Source of the DNA: Oscheius onirici
Taxonomy: Eukaryota; Nematoda; Chromadorea; Rhabditida; Rhabditidae
Length of the DNA: 64,000 nucleotides
Assembly (NCBI GenBank): GCA_932521025.1
Contig: OW051469.1
Location: 6,770,398 to 6,834,397 of the forward strand
Direction: 5' to 3'
Part shown: piece after piece, positions 47,225 through 62,337 of the stretch
Numbering within the stretch: the first letter of the stretch is position 1
Layout of the letters: every line of letters starts with the position of its first letter
Made by a program: the position numbers and the translations under genes
The notes under the pieces: model-generated
Seen by the model: the letters and a program-made list of their open reading frames with translations, nothing else
Database searches by the model: none
What the model was told of the DNA's origin: nothing

Positions 47225-48795
47225 CTCCGATCTCCCAGCTTCAAATGATCTACATTACGTGTACATATAAGTGTGTGAGAGGGTTATAAAGAGTCTCTAT
47301 TTCGGAACACCTGTGGTTGCACCTGTGGGGTCGTTCTCTTGCCCAACACTGGGGCAATTAGTCGCTCGACTGCCCTTTCTCCTCAGAGGTAAAGAAACAG
47401 CTGTATGGCCACGCCCGGCTTTTCGCACCTCTTCCCCTCCTCCCATCTGGATAATCGTCTAAGATAGTCCCGTGTTCTGGCTTGTCGAAGATTGTACACT
47501 TTTTGAAGCAGTCCAGAAAATTGTGAACACATTAGCTATGAGTCAAAACCCTTTACGTGCCCTCCGGTCTTTTACGTTTTTTTTTTTGCTGACAGGCAAA
47601 AACTTAGGCAAAAACTATAATCCGACGGGGGTTTGCCATTAGCGAATAAGCACCAGGTTCTATTTTTACAGCTCTAGAGAGTAAACATGATTCGATGGGA
47701 TAAGCAGATTAGGCACGGGACTTACACTTCGGTTTCTGTAGTGGAATGGCAGTATTTCGTAGAAGCATCTTTTTTATTTTATTTCGAAAAAAGTACCAAA
47801 ACAACTCGAGGTCAAATTTCAATATTTTTTTCTGCAGAAATTTTCCTTTCCTCAATTGCCTAATTGAGAAGGAGTGCTGCTAATCAACGAGGCATGCCAA
47901 TCAAGATCCTCTCTGGACTTTTGGCACGTATGCCGCACAATGACCACCCTTCATTATTTTTGCTAATCCAGCACTCCTAATTGCCTTTATTTCCCGCCAC
48001 TATACGAGTTCATGAATGTAACCATGGCAGCAAGTTTTTTGAGTTGAGAGTTCAGTTTCTTTGGCGACTAATATGAGCCTCCCCTTTTGCTCCCGAAGGA
48101 CACATTTTGCCGTCGCGTTTCCGCAATAATTATAGCCGGTCATCTCTCCAAGTGCCTTCGTTCAAGACCTCTCTCTTTTTGTTCGGAGAGTCCGTGTGGC
48201 TCCAGATGAATATCAAATTGCCGTTGGTCGTTTTTCGGGTCTCTCCGCGCGCTGCCAGTCCTCAAAGGCAAACATCTCCCTCTTCCTTCTCTGGGCCCAT
48301 TGAGTACTAAACTCAATTTCGTCTTCGGTGTACGAACAACTCTTTTTTCTCCACACATGACCAACCCTTTTAGTCTGCCTTATTGTCGATTCATTGAGGG
48401 TCATCTCGTCCGTTTTCCCCTAATGAGATGACCCAATCTCTTTTGTTTTTAGTGCCGTTCCTCAAATTCAGCCAGATAATCTCTCCTGGGTCCAATTCTC
48501 TTTGAAGACTAGACATAAACAGCAGTCTTATTCCTAACTGATCATAACTTTTTTGAAAGTTGTCTGTGTCTACACCGTTCGTATTCTTATCCCTTTTCCT
48601 GATATAAATTTGGTCCAAAACGTCTTCCGATCTAAATATTCTCTTATGACTATGACTTCTCCTAATCCTCAAAGGCGACTCCCGATCCACTCTTGGATGG
48701 CATCTAAACAACCGCGCGGATGATAAATGATCGGAAATTTTTTCTCTCTTCCCCTCTTTTACCCCGTCTAACTCTTTCCTTGTTAAGATGACAAG
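47225..48795. other. Intergenic; one unrecognised minus-strand frame
   Basis: About 1.6 kb without a recognised gene. A minus-strand open frame at 48391-48804 (137 codons, ending SLGENGRDDPQ) is long for the background. Its C-terminal GEIIWLNLRNGTKNKRDWV vaguely recalls the tail of retroelement integrases. I cannot confirm that, and it overlaps the start of the next gene. Confidence 0.25.
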
Positions 48796-49779
48796 ATGAG
48801 ACAATTGCTCCTTTTCCTATTGCTGATAGTATGCACATTTGCTCTCACCGAATTGAGAGTCGTTCGACGGAGATTGGCCAGATCTGTGGCTTCTCCAACG
48901 TCCGTAACAGTGTCCGATGACATGATTCGACAGTTACAGAGGGAGCGGAAAGAGCGTCGAATGTTAAGGAAGAAGAAGCAGAAACTAAAGGAATTACGGG
49001 AAGAAATCAGACAGCTGTCAGTGCAGCGAAGAAAGACAGGTATGGAAAGTGTAAAGCAGAAAATACCATTGTTTAGGTTCTGCAACCATCTTGGAAGCAG
49101 CAGAAACTGTCAGGAAACCAAAGAAGGATGCCCGTTGGAAGAGAAAGCTGATTGAGAAGTTGAAGGGAATAGTTAGGAGACTGGATCGGATAGAGAAACA
49201 GAAGAGTCCAGTGGTGAGAATTAAAGACTCATCCAGTCTAAACAATGTTCAGAAGCCAGTGGCTGTTGTCACAGCGATAGAACCGACTATCCTGGTCACG
49301 ACAACCGCCAGTTCTTCCACAACTCCTTTGATCAAAACCAGCATCAGTACGCCGGCAGAAGATACCAAAATGAGGAGGATACAGTCCTCCATCGAACAGG
49401 CACGGAGTGGAGAAAATGGGACTGCTTGTGGATCTCATTCGGACTGTCGTCCAGGTATTTTTGAAGTTATTCATTTAAAATACAACAAATACAGGTCGCT
49501 GTTGTCAGAAAACAACTGTACAAAGCTTGTCCAGCCCGGCAGTCTGCACATTTTTCAGTCTCCCCGTAAATGATCCCTGTACAGATTCCTGTCAATGTGC
49601 TCACAGGTTGCTGTGTTTTTATCCAAAGGACAACTCGACTGTTTGTTCTTTTGAGATAGAAAGTTCTAAAGATTTTTCAGAAGCCCTACTGTAAGAAGGC
49701 GCAGTCTTCCGACATAACTTCCGGCGTCTACTTGCAGAAGAGAGACGGACTGTTTACAGCGAAGAAAAAGAAGAAATGA
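48796..49779 (+). CDS. Secreted protein with C-terminal 10-cysteine colipase/Dickkopf-like domain
   Basis: ATG 48796 gives a clear signal peptide (MRQLLLFLLLIVCTFALTEL). A highly basic, coiled-coil-prone region follows (RQLQRERKERRMLRKKKQK), then a Ser/Thr-rich linker. The C-terminus has ten cysteines spaced as C-x5-C-x4-CC-x13-C-x9-C-x3-C-x-C-x5-C-x11-C. That spacing is like the second cysteine domain of Dickkopf proteins and like prokineticins (CGSHSDCRPGRCC near the start, CQCAHRLLC near the end). Introns: about 49039-49076, 49453-49491 and 49641-49680 (40 nt, restoring KPYCKKAQSSD). The protein ends in a poly-Lys tail. No N-terminal Dickkopf CRD1 is present. A role in Wnt signalling is only inference from fold; it may instead be a divergent protease-inhibitor-like or venom-type module. 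Confidence 0.7.
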
Positions 49780-50325
49780 TTGTTTTCGTGTGTTTATTTA
49801 TGTGTGATCTCTTTCTATTGAAGTTTTGAGTTTCTCTGCGATCTTACGAACTTGGATCAATCACGGCCACAGTTTTTGCTTGGAAAACCTGACTGCGTAA
49901 AACTGACACCTTTTTGTAGGATTTGTAACAACTGACGGTCAATATTTCCCCAAGTTGAGTAAAAAAGATTTTCGATCTTTGCGATACTTTCCCGAATCTT
50001 TTACATATTTTCTAAAGTTATTTCGAAAAAACAACAATAATTTTCTAGATGGTGCGTTCCAAATGCTGGCTACCCCATAATCTACGGTTATTATCGAGAA
50101 AAGAGTTCCGCGGAAAGAGATATGTCTGAAACGGTTCCGAAACAAAGCGCGCGAATAGCCGTGGGTCAGGCCGGTCGCAGTGCTTTTTACAATTAGATAA
50201 CGTGCTTGTCAGCAGCTCGCTCGCTACAAAAAGGCGTCCCCGACGATCCGATTCGGTCCTCGGGAAGCGAATATAAGACACCCAAATGGACCAGATCAGC
50301 AGCATCCTTGTCTTGCATCCAAAAC
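49780..50325. other. Intergenic spacer before the collagen gene
   Basis: Contains the 3' flank of the Cys-rich protein gene and the promoter of the cuticle collagen. No gene or repeat is seen. Confidence 0.4.
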
Positions 50326-51707
50326 ATGGAGCCCGATAGCGTCAAAATCAAGGTATTCCACTCGCTGTACTTGCTATAACTGCTTTTAGGCCTATCGTAT
50401 GGTCGGATATGCCGCCATCACTTTCAGCAGCATTGCCATCCTTTCTGTCATCATCACCCTTCCCATGGTCTACAACTATGTCCATACCGTTCGCAGACAG
50501 AACCTCCACGAAATGCACCAATGCCAGGTCAGTACAGAAGCTTGTTTCTAACAGTTCAATCCGCTACGAGACCCCCTAAGTTCCCTGGCAACCGACATCG
50601 AAATGTTACTTGTAGAAGTTTTTGTTAACCAGTTTCTACCGCTCTCTTCAGCATCTGTTTTGTTTTCAATCAATTTTTGTCCTTTCATCGACAAAACTTT
50701 GCATATTCCAGGCCGATGCCAAGACTCTGTTCAACAACGTCGCCTTCCTGAGAAACACTCCCGTCTTCGGCAACCGTACTGCTCGTGCTTCCGGATACGG
50801 ACTCGAGAACTCTGGCTACGGAGATGCTGCTCCCGAAACCACTCTTCCTCCCGCGACTCGTGCTCCGGCCACCCGTGCTCCTGCCACAGAAGCTCCTGCT
50901 CAGGGAGGCTATGACTCTCCTGCTGTTGAGGGTCATCCTTCGGAGAACGTCAATGCTGCCAGAGCCACTTCTGCTCCTCATGTCGATGTTGGAGAGGAAG
51001 AAGAAGAGGGAGGAGACTGCAAGGACTGCTGTCTGCCTGGTCCTCCTGGACCTGCCGGACCTCCTGGACGCCCCGGAAAGAACGGAAACGCTGGAGCTAA
51101 CGGTCTTCCTGGCAATCCTGGTCTTGCCAGTAAGCCCTGCGAGCCAACGACCCCACCTCCTTGTAAAATTTGTAGTCGTGGGCCTCCTGGATCCCCAGGA
51201 CCGGCTGGAGAAGCTGGACCTATGGGTTCGCCTGGAGAGCCAGGAAACAAGGTATTGTTGACTGCGATGCTGTAATTTTTTCATTTATAGGGACCAGACG
51301 GACCTCAGGGAGAATCTGGAAACAAGGGACCCAAGGGACCGAACGGAGAGCCTGGAAAGCAGGGACCTGTTGGAGAACACGGACCGGCTGGAGGTATTTG
51401 AGGCATTGTTCTATTGATCGTTCGTTTTTCAGAGAGCGGACCCCAGAAGCCTGGACTCCAAGGACCTCCTGGCCGACCTGGATCTCAAGGACCTCGCGGA
51501 CCCCCTGGCCAGCCCGGCAAAGACGGAATTCCCGGTCCTCAGGGAGAAAAGGGACCCGGTGGACAGCCTGGAAATTCCGGAGAAGACGGTCATCCTGGAC
51601 AACCTGGACGCCCGGGCAAGGACGGTCATTCCGGAGAAAAGGGAATCTGTCCCAAGTACTGCGCTCAAGATGGAGGAGTCTTCTTCGAGGACGGAAGCCG
51701 TCGTTAG
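50326..51707 (+). CDS. Nematode cuticle collagen
   Basis: Structural protein of the exoskeleton. ATG 50326 gives MEPDSVKIK, then [20 protein letters not shown], which combines the conserved nematode cuticle collagen N-terminal domain with a membrane/signal-anchor helix. A Thr/Pro/Ala repeat ([15 protein letters not shown]) and an acidic stretch (GEEEEEGGD) precede the first Gly-X-Y block with its CKDCC cysteine cluster. A second cysteine-flanked interruption ([16 protein letters not shown]) separates it from the main triple-helical region. The end is [20 protein letters not shown] at 51707. Candidate subtilisin-type processing sites (RTAR) follow the membrane segment. Four short to medium introns split it. 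Gly-X-Y content is unmistakable; which collagen group is not decided. Confidence 0.93.
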
Positions 51708-51805
51708 ATTTGTCTGTATCAAAATCAATGAAGATATTTATAGAGAGAACATTTTCTTTCAATAACTTTACATAATATTGCGAGTTTCGAAGCAATCTTC
51801 TAGAA

Positions 51806-52244
51806 ATGCTCAAAAAGACAACGTTAGTTCCAGATGACTCGTCAGCAGATCCCAATGAACAATTGTAAGTCTACTCCTCTCCAAACTTAGTTCTTTCTAG
51901 GCTTCTTGCTCAAATTCAGGCAAAAATAGGCGTGTGTTTGGTAATTACAATAGGATCAATACTCGTTCTTCTCGGTATCATCGTCATTCGAACAATTGTT
52001 TTTGTCCAAACAGTACGGAGAAAGAGGGTATATCACTAGACAATAGAATCATGTTGTTCATTTGCAGAAGATCCAGAAACAACTCGAAGAGTTGAAAAAG
52101 AAGCCCCTCTCATCTTATGCAGCTAACATGTATTCGTCACAGGAAACCAAGACTACTGTTTCGATGAAGAATCCAACACAGAGCACTGTTTCGCAAAAGA
52201 GCCAACCGTCCAAGAAGAGATCGACTACTCTGATTGAAGTCTAG
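51806..52244 (+). CDS. Small single-pass membrane protein with basic Ser/Thr-rich tail
   Basis: Unrecognised protein of about 120 residues. ATG 51806 (MLKKTTLVPDDSSADPNEQL) has no signal peptide. After a 36-bp intron comes a strong hydrophobic helix (VITIGSILVLLGIIVIRTIV). A second intron near 52028 joins to KIQKQLEELKKK, a short coiled coil. The tail is rich in Ser, Thr and Lys and ends TLIEV, which could serve as a PDZ-binding C-terminus by its shape (inference). It lies immediately downstream of the cuticle collagen on the same strand. The splicing keeps frame, so I think it is real, but no function can be named. Confidence 0.55.
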
Positions 52245-52749
52245 ACTTACAAGGAACTAATTCAGTTCTAGATAAATGCGCGAGGATAATTTTGTCTTCT
52301 TTTTGTTCCGATTGAGTTTTATTAAGGTTCAAGATGATCCCAGTGTATTTCAAGGACCAAGTCCACAGTTCTCTTCACTTTATAATCCTCCCTCGGTTTT
52401 CTTTTGTTCGATCGTTCGTGGGCCTTCCAAACTTCTCTTGCGTCTGTTCTCTCGATTCTTTATATCCAACAAATTTCTCCTAACATTTGGATGTGCCGCC
52501 AGGAAAATTGTTCTGTCGCCATGACATTGCCCTCTATTTTAGGTTGTACTCCAGCGTTTCACTCAACTGCGTAAACAGGAAAACGTGGCTTCTATTTTCG
52601 GCTAGCGATTTCTGAACTTGAGAGCAATGCTCACTTCCGTTCGCTAAATGGAATCGCCATCACGACTTCTGTAAAGCATCGAGCGTCAGGATGAAGAATA
52701 GAGATTCCGAGTTCACAGTAGTTTGGTAGTTCGCTGAGAAAAGAGCGTT

Positions 52750-53717
52750 ATTAGTCGTTACTTGTCAAAGTTTCGACAAGTCGAAGTTTCAGAAGCGCGA
52801 TTATCCCTCGACGACTGCTGCTGTGCGGACGCCTCCTTCTACTCTACCAATAAGGTCAGGTGCTTCTTTTTTCCACTTTGACAGTCCAGTCTACTTGACA
52901 CTGACAGTTGACATTATACTTGGGCAACTCGACTCGACTCGAGCCGAGTCGAGCTCGATTTGATCCCCGAGTCGGCTCGACTCGACTCGAGTCGAGTTTG
53001 TTTTCGTATTCTTTCAAAAATTGTTTTTTTTTCAGCTAGAAATGTCCGAAGTTTGGAATTTTTTTTTTTCAAGAAATGAAAATACTTTGAGCAAAAAAAT
53101 ACTTTGAGCCTTCCATTTCCTGGAAACATCAGTCTTCAGTTTTCTCGAAAATCAGTCTTTAGCAGTACAATTGTGCACGTGGAGACGTGTTAACTTTCTA
53201 TTCCTGGCTTTTGAATCGATACCTGAAACCCAAAGAAAAGCGCAAAACATTGAGGGAAAACCATAGATGTCTATCAGTCAATGTCAGTCAACCTGTCAAT
53301 GGAAGTTTTTGGCTAAAATCGAGAGAACTATCAGTATTCCCTAGTGGCTCCGAGGGTCTCCAAGAACTGTACCAAACACCGCTGTGGATTCAAGGAGATG
53401 CCAAAGGAACCGGAAACATCGAGCATGACTAACCGAAGGCAACTAGCAAGTGGCGGATTCACAAGCCGGCTGTCATTTTTGCAGTCTCTCTACTTTTATC
53501 GAAACAACGCGAAACGCTGTCTGTGGCGGCTCTGTTCGCATGTCAACTGTCAGTATCAAGTAGACTGAACTGTCAAATTGGAAAAAAGAAGCACCTGTCC
53601 TTATTGGTAGAGTAGAAGAAGGCGTTCGCACAGCAGCAGTCGTCGAGGTAGAATCGCGCTTCTGAAACTCTGAATTGAGACTTTGACTTGTCGAAAATTT
53701 GACAAGTAACGACTAAC
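52750..53717. mobile_element. Fold-back (long inverted repeat) element
   Basis: Arms of about 165-180 bp at 52750-52914 and 53539-53717 are reverse complements over nearly their whole length. Shared blocks include TTAGTCGTTACTTGTCAAA, GACGACTGCTGCTGTGCG, TCTACTCTACCAATAAGG and AGTCTACTTGA.ACTGACAGTTGACAT. The roughly 620-bp centre has no coding capacity that I recognise. It contains a CTCGA-rich palindromic tract (52923-53000) and a small tandem duplication of ATACTTTGAGC (53079-53110). A non-autonomous DNA transposon is the likeliest explanation. Target duplication is not clear. Confidence 0.8.
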
Positions 53718-55019
53718 TCGCTTATTCTGAACAACTTGCAAAACACTTTGCTTCTTGGCCTCCTTCAGAAGTGTGAGACCGAAAACTTTGTTGACTTCCA
53801 TACACCATCCGCTCGCATTTCAACCCTTTCCCATATTCTGTATTCCACCGCACAATTGATCCTCATTAATCATTAGGCAAGGTGGACTGACGTCGACCAT
53901 TGTGGGTTGGTGGAAGATGAGGAAGTAGGAAGAAAAACAGGAATATTAGGCACTCATTGTTCGACTCAAGTCGTCCAAAAGAGTACCTCAATATTGTCTC
54001 GTTTCGCATGAGTAGGTCTCAATCTTCCTGTAAATCTGAACAGGAGAAAAACGCAAATAGTAGTCGTTCACATCGTTCCCATAAATAAATTGGAAAATTT
54101 CACTTGTTCTGTATGGATTGTGTTTATTTAGATGGGCGGAAAACATTTCCTAGTTTAGCATATATCAGCTTCCAGTGCCCACTTTGAGACCCTATGATAT
54201 GTCATTAAAACGATTCATTCTACCGGTATCCATAACCTTTTCTAAGATCTGACTTTACAAGAACAAAGATCTGACTCTAGTTTTATATGTTCAGAACTAA
54301 CCACTCGACTCTCGACCATGATACTTTCGGATAGAAATAGTGACAAAGCGTCAGTGATACATTTTCGAGTTGGATTTTTGTTGACTACCTCTTTTGTCAG
54401 TTCAGAACATTCCGATTCCACATCTTCCTTCAACTTATTTTGCCGAAGACTGACAATGAGGACGACTATGAAGATCTCAGAAAAAACTTTAAATTTGACG
54501 CAATAATGAGTGCTCCATTAGTCCCCTCTTCATGACTCACTTCTGCTAATGTTCCGCATGGATTCTAGTGTTTTGACTAGTCGTCATCAGTCCGAAGCCC
54601 TTTAAACAATTAAACCCGAAGCCCTTTAAACAATTCGCGATCTTTATCAGTTTTTCCTGTCTCAAATTTCGTGTCATTTTCTCAGGTGTTCCTTTCTGTA
54701 AGAAATTCGTCAACCAGGCGATGAGAGCTTATTTTCCAATTAGTCCCGCCAGTTAGAGAATCCTATTCCCGTCCAGAAGGAAGTCTCGACGAGAGCATTC
54801 GCCAATTGGGTTACGGCACTGATATTCCTCTTGCAAAATCTCGTGACCAAAAGTCTGCTGGGGGCGGAGGCTCGCCTCCTTTTCCGACTCCACCCCATTC
54901 TTCCTGGCCTATTTCAACTCGAAGCCGAGGGCTCATAAATCAGTTCCTCGTATTAGGGAGACTCCTCCTAATGAGTCTCGTCTCTTGTACTTTCTGTTCT
55001 TTTCATTCTCAATCTCCAG
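53718..55019. other. Intergenic, nothing coding supported
   Basis: Between the fold-back element and the small secreted peptide gene. Apart from a 24-bp tandem duplication it holds no feature I can support. The last part probably contains an intron of 5' untranslated sequence, since a pyrimidine tract and AG sit directly before the next start codon. Confidence 0.35.
54592..54635. repeat. Tandem duplication of a 24-bp unit
   Basis: CCGAAGCCCTTTAAACAATT occurs twice with a 24-bp period. The copies are identical over 20 bp. It contains a central TTTAAA palindrome. It is non-coding as far as I can see. Confidence 0.8.
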
Positions 55020-55256
55020 ATGCTTGCTCGATTGGTCGCCTTCCTCGTCTTCTTGGCAGTCTCAGTTCTGGCCACTCCAGCCCATACAGGTTTGTTCCGA
55101 CAGGCTCGTGCTGACGCTCAGACCTACGAAGGAGCATACGACAACACTTTCTACAGGGGTTTGTCTTGATTTCGTTACCATAACCTCAAACATTTAGGCT
55201 ACGGATCACCCGGAATGAACATGCGGTTCGAAGGTCAAGGAAACAACTGGTATTGA
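55020..55256 (+). CDS. Short secreted Tyr/Gly-rich peptide precursor
   Basis: About 65 residues. ATG 55020 starts a textbook signal peptide (MLARLVAFLVFLAVSVLATP) directly after an AG acceptor-like site, so a 5' untranslated intron or trans-splicing is likely. The mature part (HTGLFRQARADAQTYEGAYD) leads over a 41-bp intron (about 55159-55198) to FYRGYGSPGMNMRFEGQGNN and a C-terminal WY. The mature peptide is Gly/Tyr-rich without cysteines, which is seen in cuticle-associated and antimicrobial or neuropeptide-like precursors of nematodes. No dibasic processing sites with amidation glycine are present. Class undetermined. It converges on the DEAH helicase gene, 73 bp away. Confidence 0.6.
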
Positions 55257-55329
55257 AGGCCGAATAAACTTACAAAAAATGTTATAAACTTGTTCAATAC
55301 ATGTAATGACAATCTTAACAGATCGCGTG

Positions 55330-59485
<4,156 letters not shown>

Positions 59486-59870
59486 CCTACAAATACTTTT
59501 TGAGGATGGAGAAGAATAAAGAAACAAGGAATAGCAGGCAAAACGAAGGAAAACGCAAAGCGAAGATTCAGAAAGGAATTCCGAAATTTGAAAGTAGGAG
59601 CGGGCTACGGTGGGAACTATTTGTACGCAATCGCGTATCCGAACGGCGACGCGAACTGACGGTTTCCTCCAGTTTGTGCAGCGAGGAACAGAGAAAAAAA
59701 ATGAAAATGTGATCGGTAACGATAGAAACTCGTTTCGGAAATTAAAAGTTGAATAAATCTCCTAGAAACGGTCTGTTCAGCAACAGGGGATGGAATAAAT
59801 ACAAAATTTGGTTTGAAAAGATTTACTGAGACATCTGACATCTACAATTTGCAAGTAAAAAGATCTACGT

Positions 59871-60314
59871 TTATTTCAGAGCCTTGAAAGCCTTCGGCTG
59901 AGCACACTCGTCGAGATGGTGGACGTAGTCGGTCATCTCCTGATGGCAAGATTCTTCCGTGTTGGAGCGAGAGTTGACGCGATCGTTGCATTCGTCAAGA
60001 ATGGCCTGAAAATTGTTTTGAGAAAATTTGAGGAGCAGGAAACACAGCCGATTTGTATTTGGACGTTTAGTTTATGTAAAACCGAAGAGCTGCAACTTGT
60101 AAATTGAGTTGCGGAAATTTTCTTCAAGTCTCTTTGAGATATCTAGTTTGTTTCTCGAGTAAAATAAATCAACTTACGAGCATGTTGATTATTGTCTAAT
60201 TGAAAGAATAAAATGTCTCACCTTGAGATTGGTGACGTGATCGGCACAGCGCTCTCTGTATTGGGTAAGCTGGTCAACTCCTTCTTCGAGAGGTGTGTCA
60301 TTGTGTCCCGGCAT
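59871..60314 (-). CDS. UQCRH: Cytochrome b-c1 complex hinge protein (complex III subunit 6)
   Basis: Small acidic subunit of mitochondrial complex III that bridges cytochrome c1 and cytochrome c. Start 60314 gives MPGHNDTPLEEGVDQLTQYR followed by ERCADHVTNLK. After an intron of roughly 210 bp comes AILDECNDRVNSRSNTEESC, then HQEMTDYVHHLDECAQ and FKALK, with stop at 59871-59873. The four cysteines in the twin C-x(n)-C pattern and the RVNSRSNTEESC block match the hinge protein family, as does the length of about 78 residues. A possible 5' untranslated exon lies upstream, since an AG acceptor precedes the start by a few bases. It is divergent from SDHB. Confidence 0.9.
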
Positions 60315-60862
60315 TGCAGTTACCTGAAAAATAAGATTGGTAAGATGATTATGCATTGGACAACAAAAGACTGAAATGAACTCTGGATTGGTCTCAATAA
60401 TTTTTTGGCAAGTCTTTTGGCACAGGTTTTATTAGTTTTCGATGTTACACCTTATTTTAGTGCCACAGAAAAAGCAAGGAAACTAAAATAAAGCAGCAAA
60501 AAGTACAAAAAGTTGTAAAATGAAGTGACGGGCGAGAGAAACTGAAGGCTTGTAAACAGCGCGCCAACTTTGTGTGGCAGTTCATTTTCACCAGCCTTTT
60601 CTCCATTTTCCTTGTCTTTTTATTTTTTTTACATTTTTTTCTTCAATTGTCTTCCAAATTCAGCCATATTAATATCTAAGCGTATATTGGTATGAATAAC
60701 ATCACATTTTGAACTAAAACGGTTATAACATCAGCGCGTTGTTTAGCAAAAGCCCTGCTTCGAATCAGGAGTTGAACTGTTCTTTGAAGTTTTAGTGAAG
60801 GTACTTTTTCATACTGTTCCCTTGCTGATTCTCTTTCTCTGGCTCAAGACAGCAACATCAAA
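60315..60862. promoter_or_regulatory. Divergent promoter region of UQCRH and SDHB
   Basis: This 548-bp spacer separates the start codons of two nuclear-encoded respiratory-chain genes that point away from each other. It contains an AT-rich tract near 60600-60660 and no open frame of note. A bidirectional promoter coordinating complexes II and III is inference. No specific binding sites were identified. Confidence 0.45.
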
Positions 60863-61941
60863 ATGCTCTTTCAGATGTTGGCTCGATCTGTGGCCGTGGC
60901 TCGGTCCGGAGATGCTGCCATCACGGCTGTCCGGATGTCGTCGTCTGCGGCCAGCGCTGGAAAGAAAAGCAACAAGGTCAAAACGTTCGAAATTTACCGC
61001 TTCAACCCGGAGAAGCCAGGAGCCAAGCCGGAAATGCAGGTAAGTCTTTTGTTTTTGAAGAATCACATTGGTTTGCATTAAGCCTGACTATTTGACTAAT
61101 TGTAAACACGTAACAGTATTTTTTACCAGCAGTATTTCAGAAATTCGACATTGACCTAAACAAATGTGGTCCAATGATTTTGGATGCTCTAATCAAGATA
61201 AAAAACGAGGTCGATCCCACTCTGACGTTCCGTAGAAGCTGTCGTGAAGGTTTCTATTTTTTTGTTGGAAATTAACCTGGCTAATTTCAGGAATTTGCGG
61301 CTCGTGTGCCATGAACATTGGTGGAGAAAACACGCTGGCCTGCATTTGCAAAATCGACACGGACACGGCCAAAAGCACAAAAATCTACCCTCTTCCACAC
61401 ATGTTCGTCGTGAAAGACCTCGTTCCGGACATGAATCTCTTCTACGCGCAGTACGCCTCGATTCAGCCGTGGATCCAGAAGAAATCCGAGATCAAGCTCG
61501 GCGAGAAGCAACTTCATCAGAGTATTAAGGAGCGTGAAAAGCTGGTTATTTTTCAATCTATTCTTTTTTATTCTAAAAATTTTAGGATGGTCTGTACGAA
61601 TGTATTCTGTGCGCCTGCTGCTCAACTTCTTGCCCTTCATACTGGTGGAATGCTGACAAATATCTCGGGCCTGCTGTACTCATGCAGTCTTACAGGTATT
61701 TCTTTTGTTCTAACTTAAAAAGTAGCCCAAACTCAGATGGATTATCGACTCTCGTGACGACTACGCGACCGAACGTCTCCACCGCATGCACGACTCCTTC
61801 TCCGCCTTCAAATGCCACACCATCATGAACTGCTCAAAGACCTGCCCCAAGCATTTGAATCCGGCCAAGGCTATTGGAGAAATCAAGTCGCTGCTGACAG
61901 GAATGAAGACAAAAGCCGCTCCCGAACCATCCAAATTCTAA
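60863..61941 (+). CDS. SDHB: Succinate dehydrogenase iron-sulfur subunit (complex II)
   Basis: Electron-transfer subunit of mitochondrial complex II. ATG 60863 ([20 protein letters not shown]) gives a mitochondrial presequence. The next parts read [18 protein letters not shown] and [20 protein letters not shown]. The 2Fe-2S ligands lie in [14 protein letters not shown] and the GENTLACIC segment. The 4Fe-4S ligands lie in [20 protein letters not shown]. The 3Fe-4S and second 4Fe-4S ligands lie in [17 protein letters not shown]. The protein ends APEPSKF at 61941, near the usual 280-residue length. Five introns of about 40-110 bp are in frame. All iron-sulfur cysteines are present, so it should be functional. 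Confidence 0.94.
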
Positions 61942-62337
61942 ACATTCGACGAAAAAGATTACTAAAGGTGCAGTTTCTCCGTAGCTACGAACGTGTGTAT
62001 TGCACAGCCCAAAATAGTAGATTGTACGCTTTTTATTGTGATAAATAGCAGTGAACGTTGACTGCCTTCAGGTTTTGTTTTTACTTTCAGAAATATAAGA
62101 CGCTTATGACCGAATAATTACGAAGCTTCTTCAAATCTGAAAAAGAAACTTCCGACAATTGGCTTCATTTTCTACGATTAGCCTTGTTACTGCATATAGG
62201 TGGAATCGAAACGTAAACTTTGCGGGCTTTCTGCAGCAATACTGAAAAAAGGATTATCAATGGAACACGGGAAAAGCTTGCAACTACTTGTGCATCTGAA
62301 ATTCTAACGAGATAGCAGTGGTTTTTGTTGTTTACTA

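Noticed and set aside
48391-48804. Minus-strand frame as a retrotransposon integrase tail
   Set aside because: The resemblance is limited to a short GEIIWLNLRNG-like stretch; no reverse transcriptase, RNase H, integrase core or LTRs lie nearby.
50685-51284. Long minus-strand and alternative-frame readings over the collagen gene
   Set aside because: These are shadows of the Gly-X-Y repeat composition.
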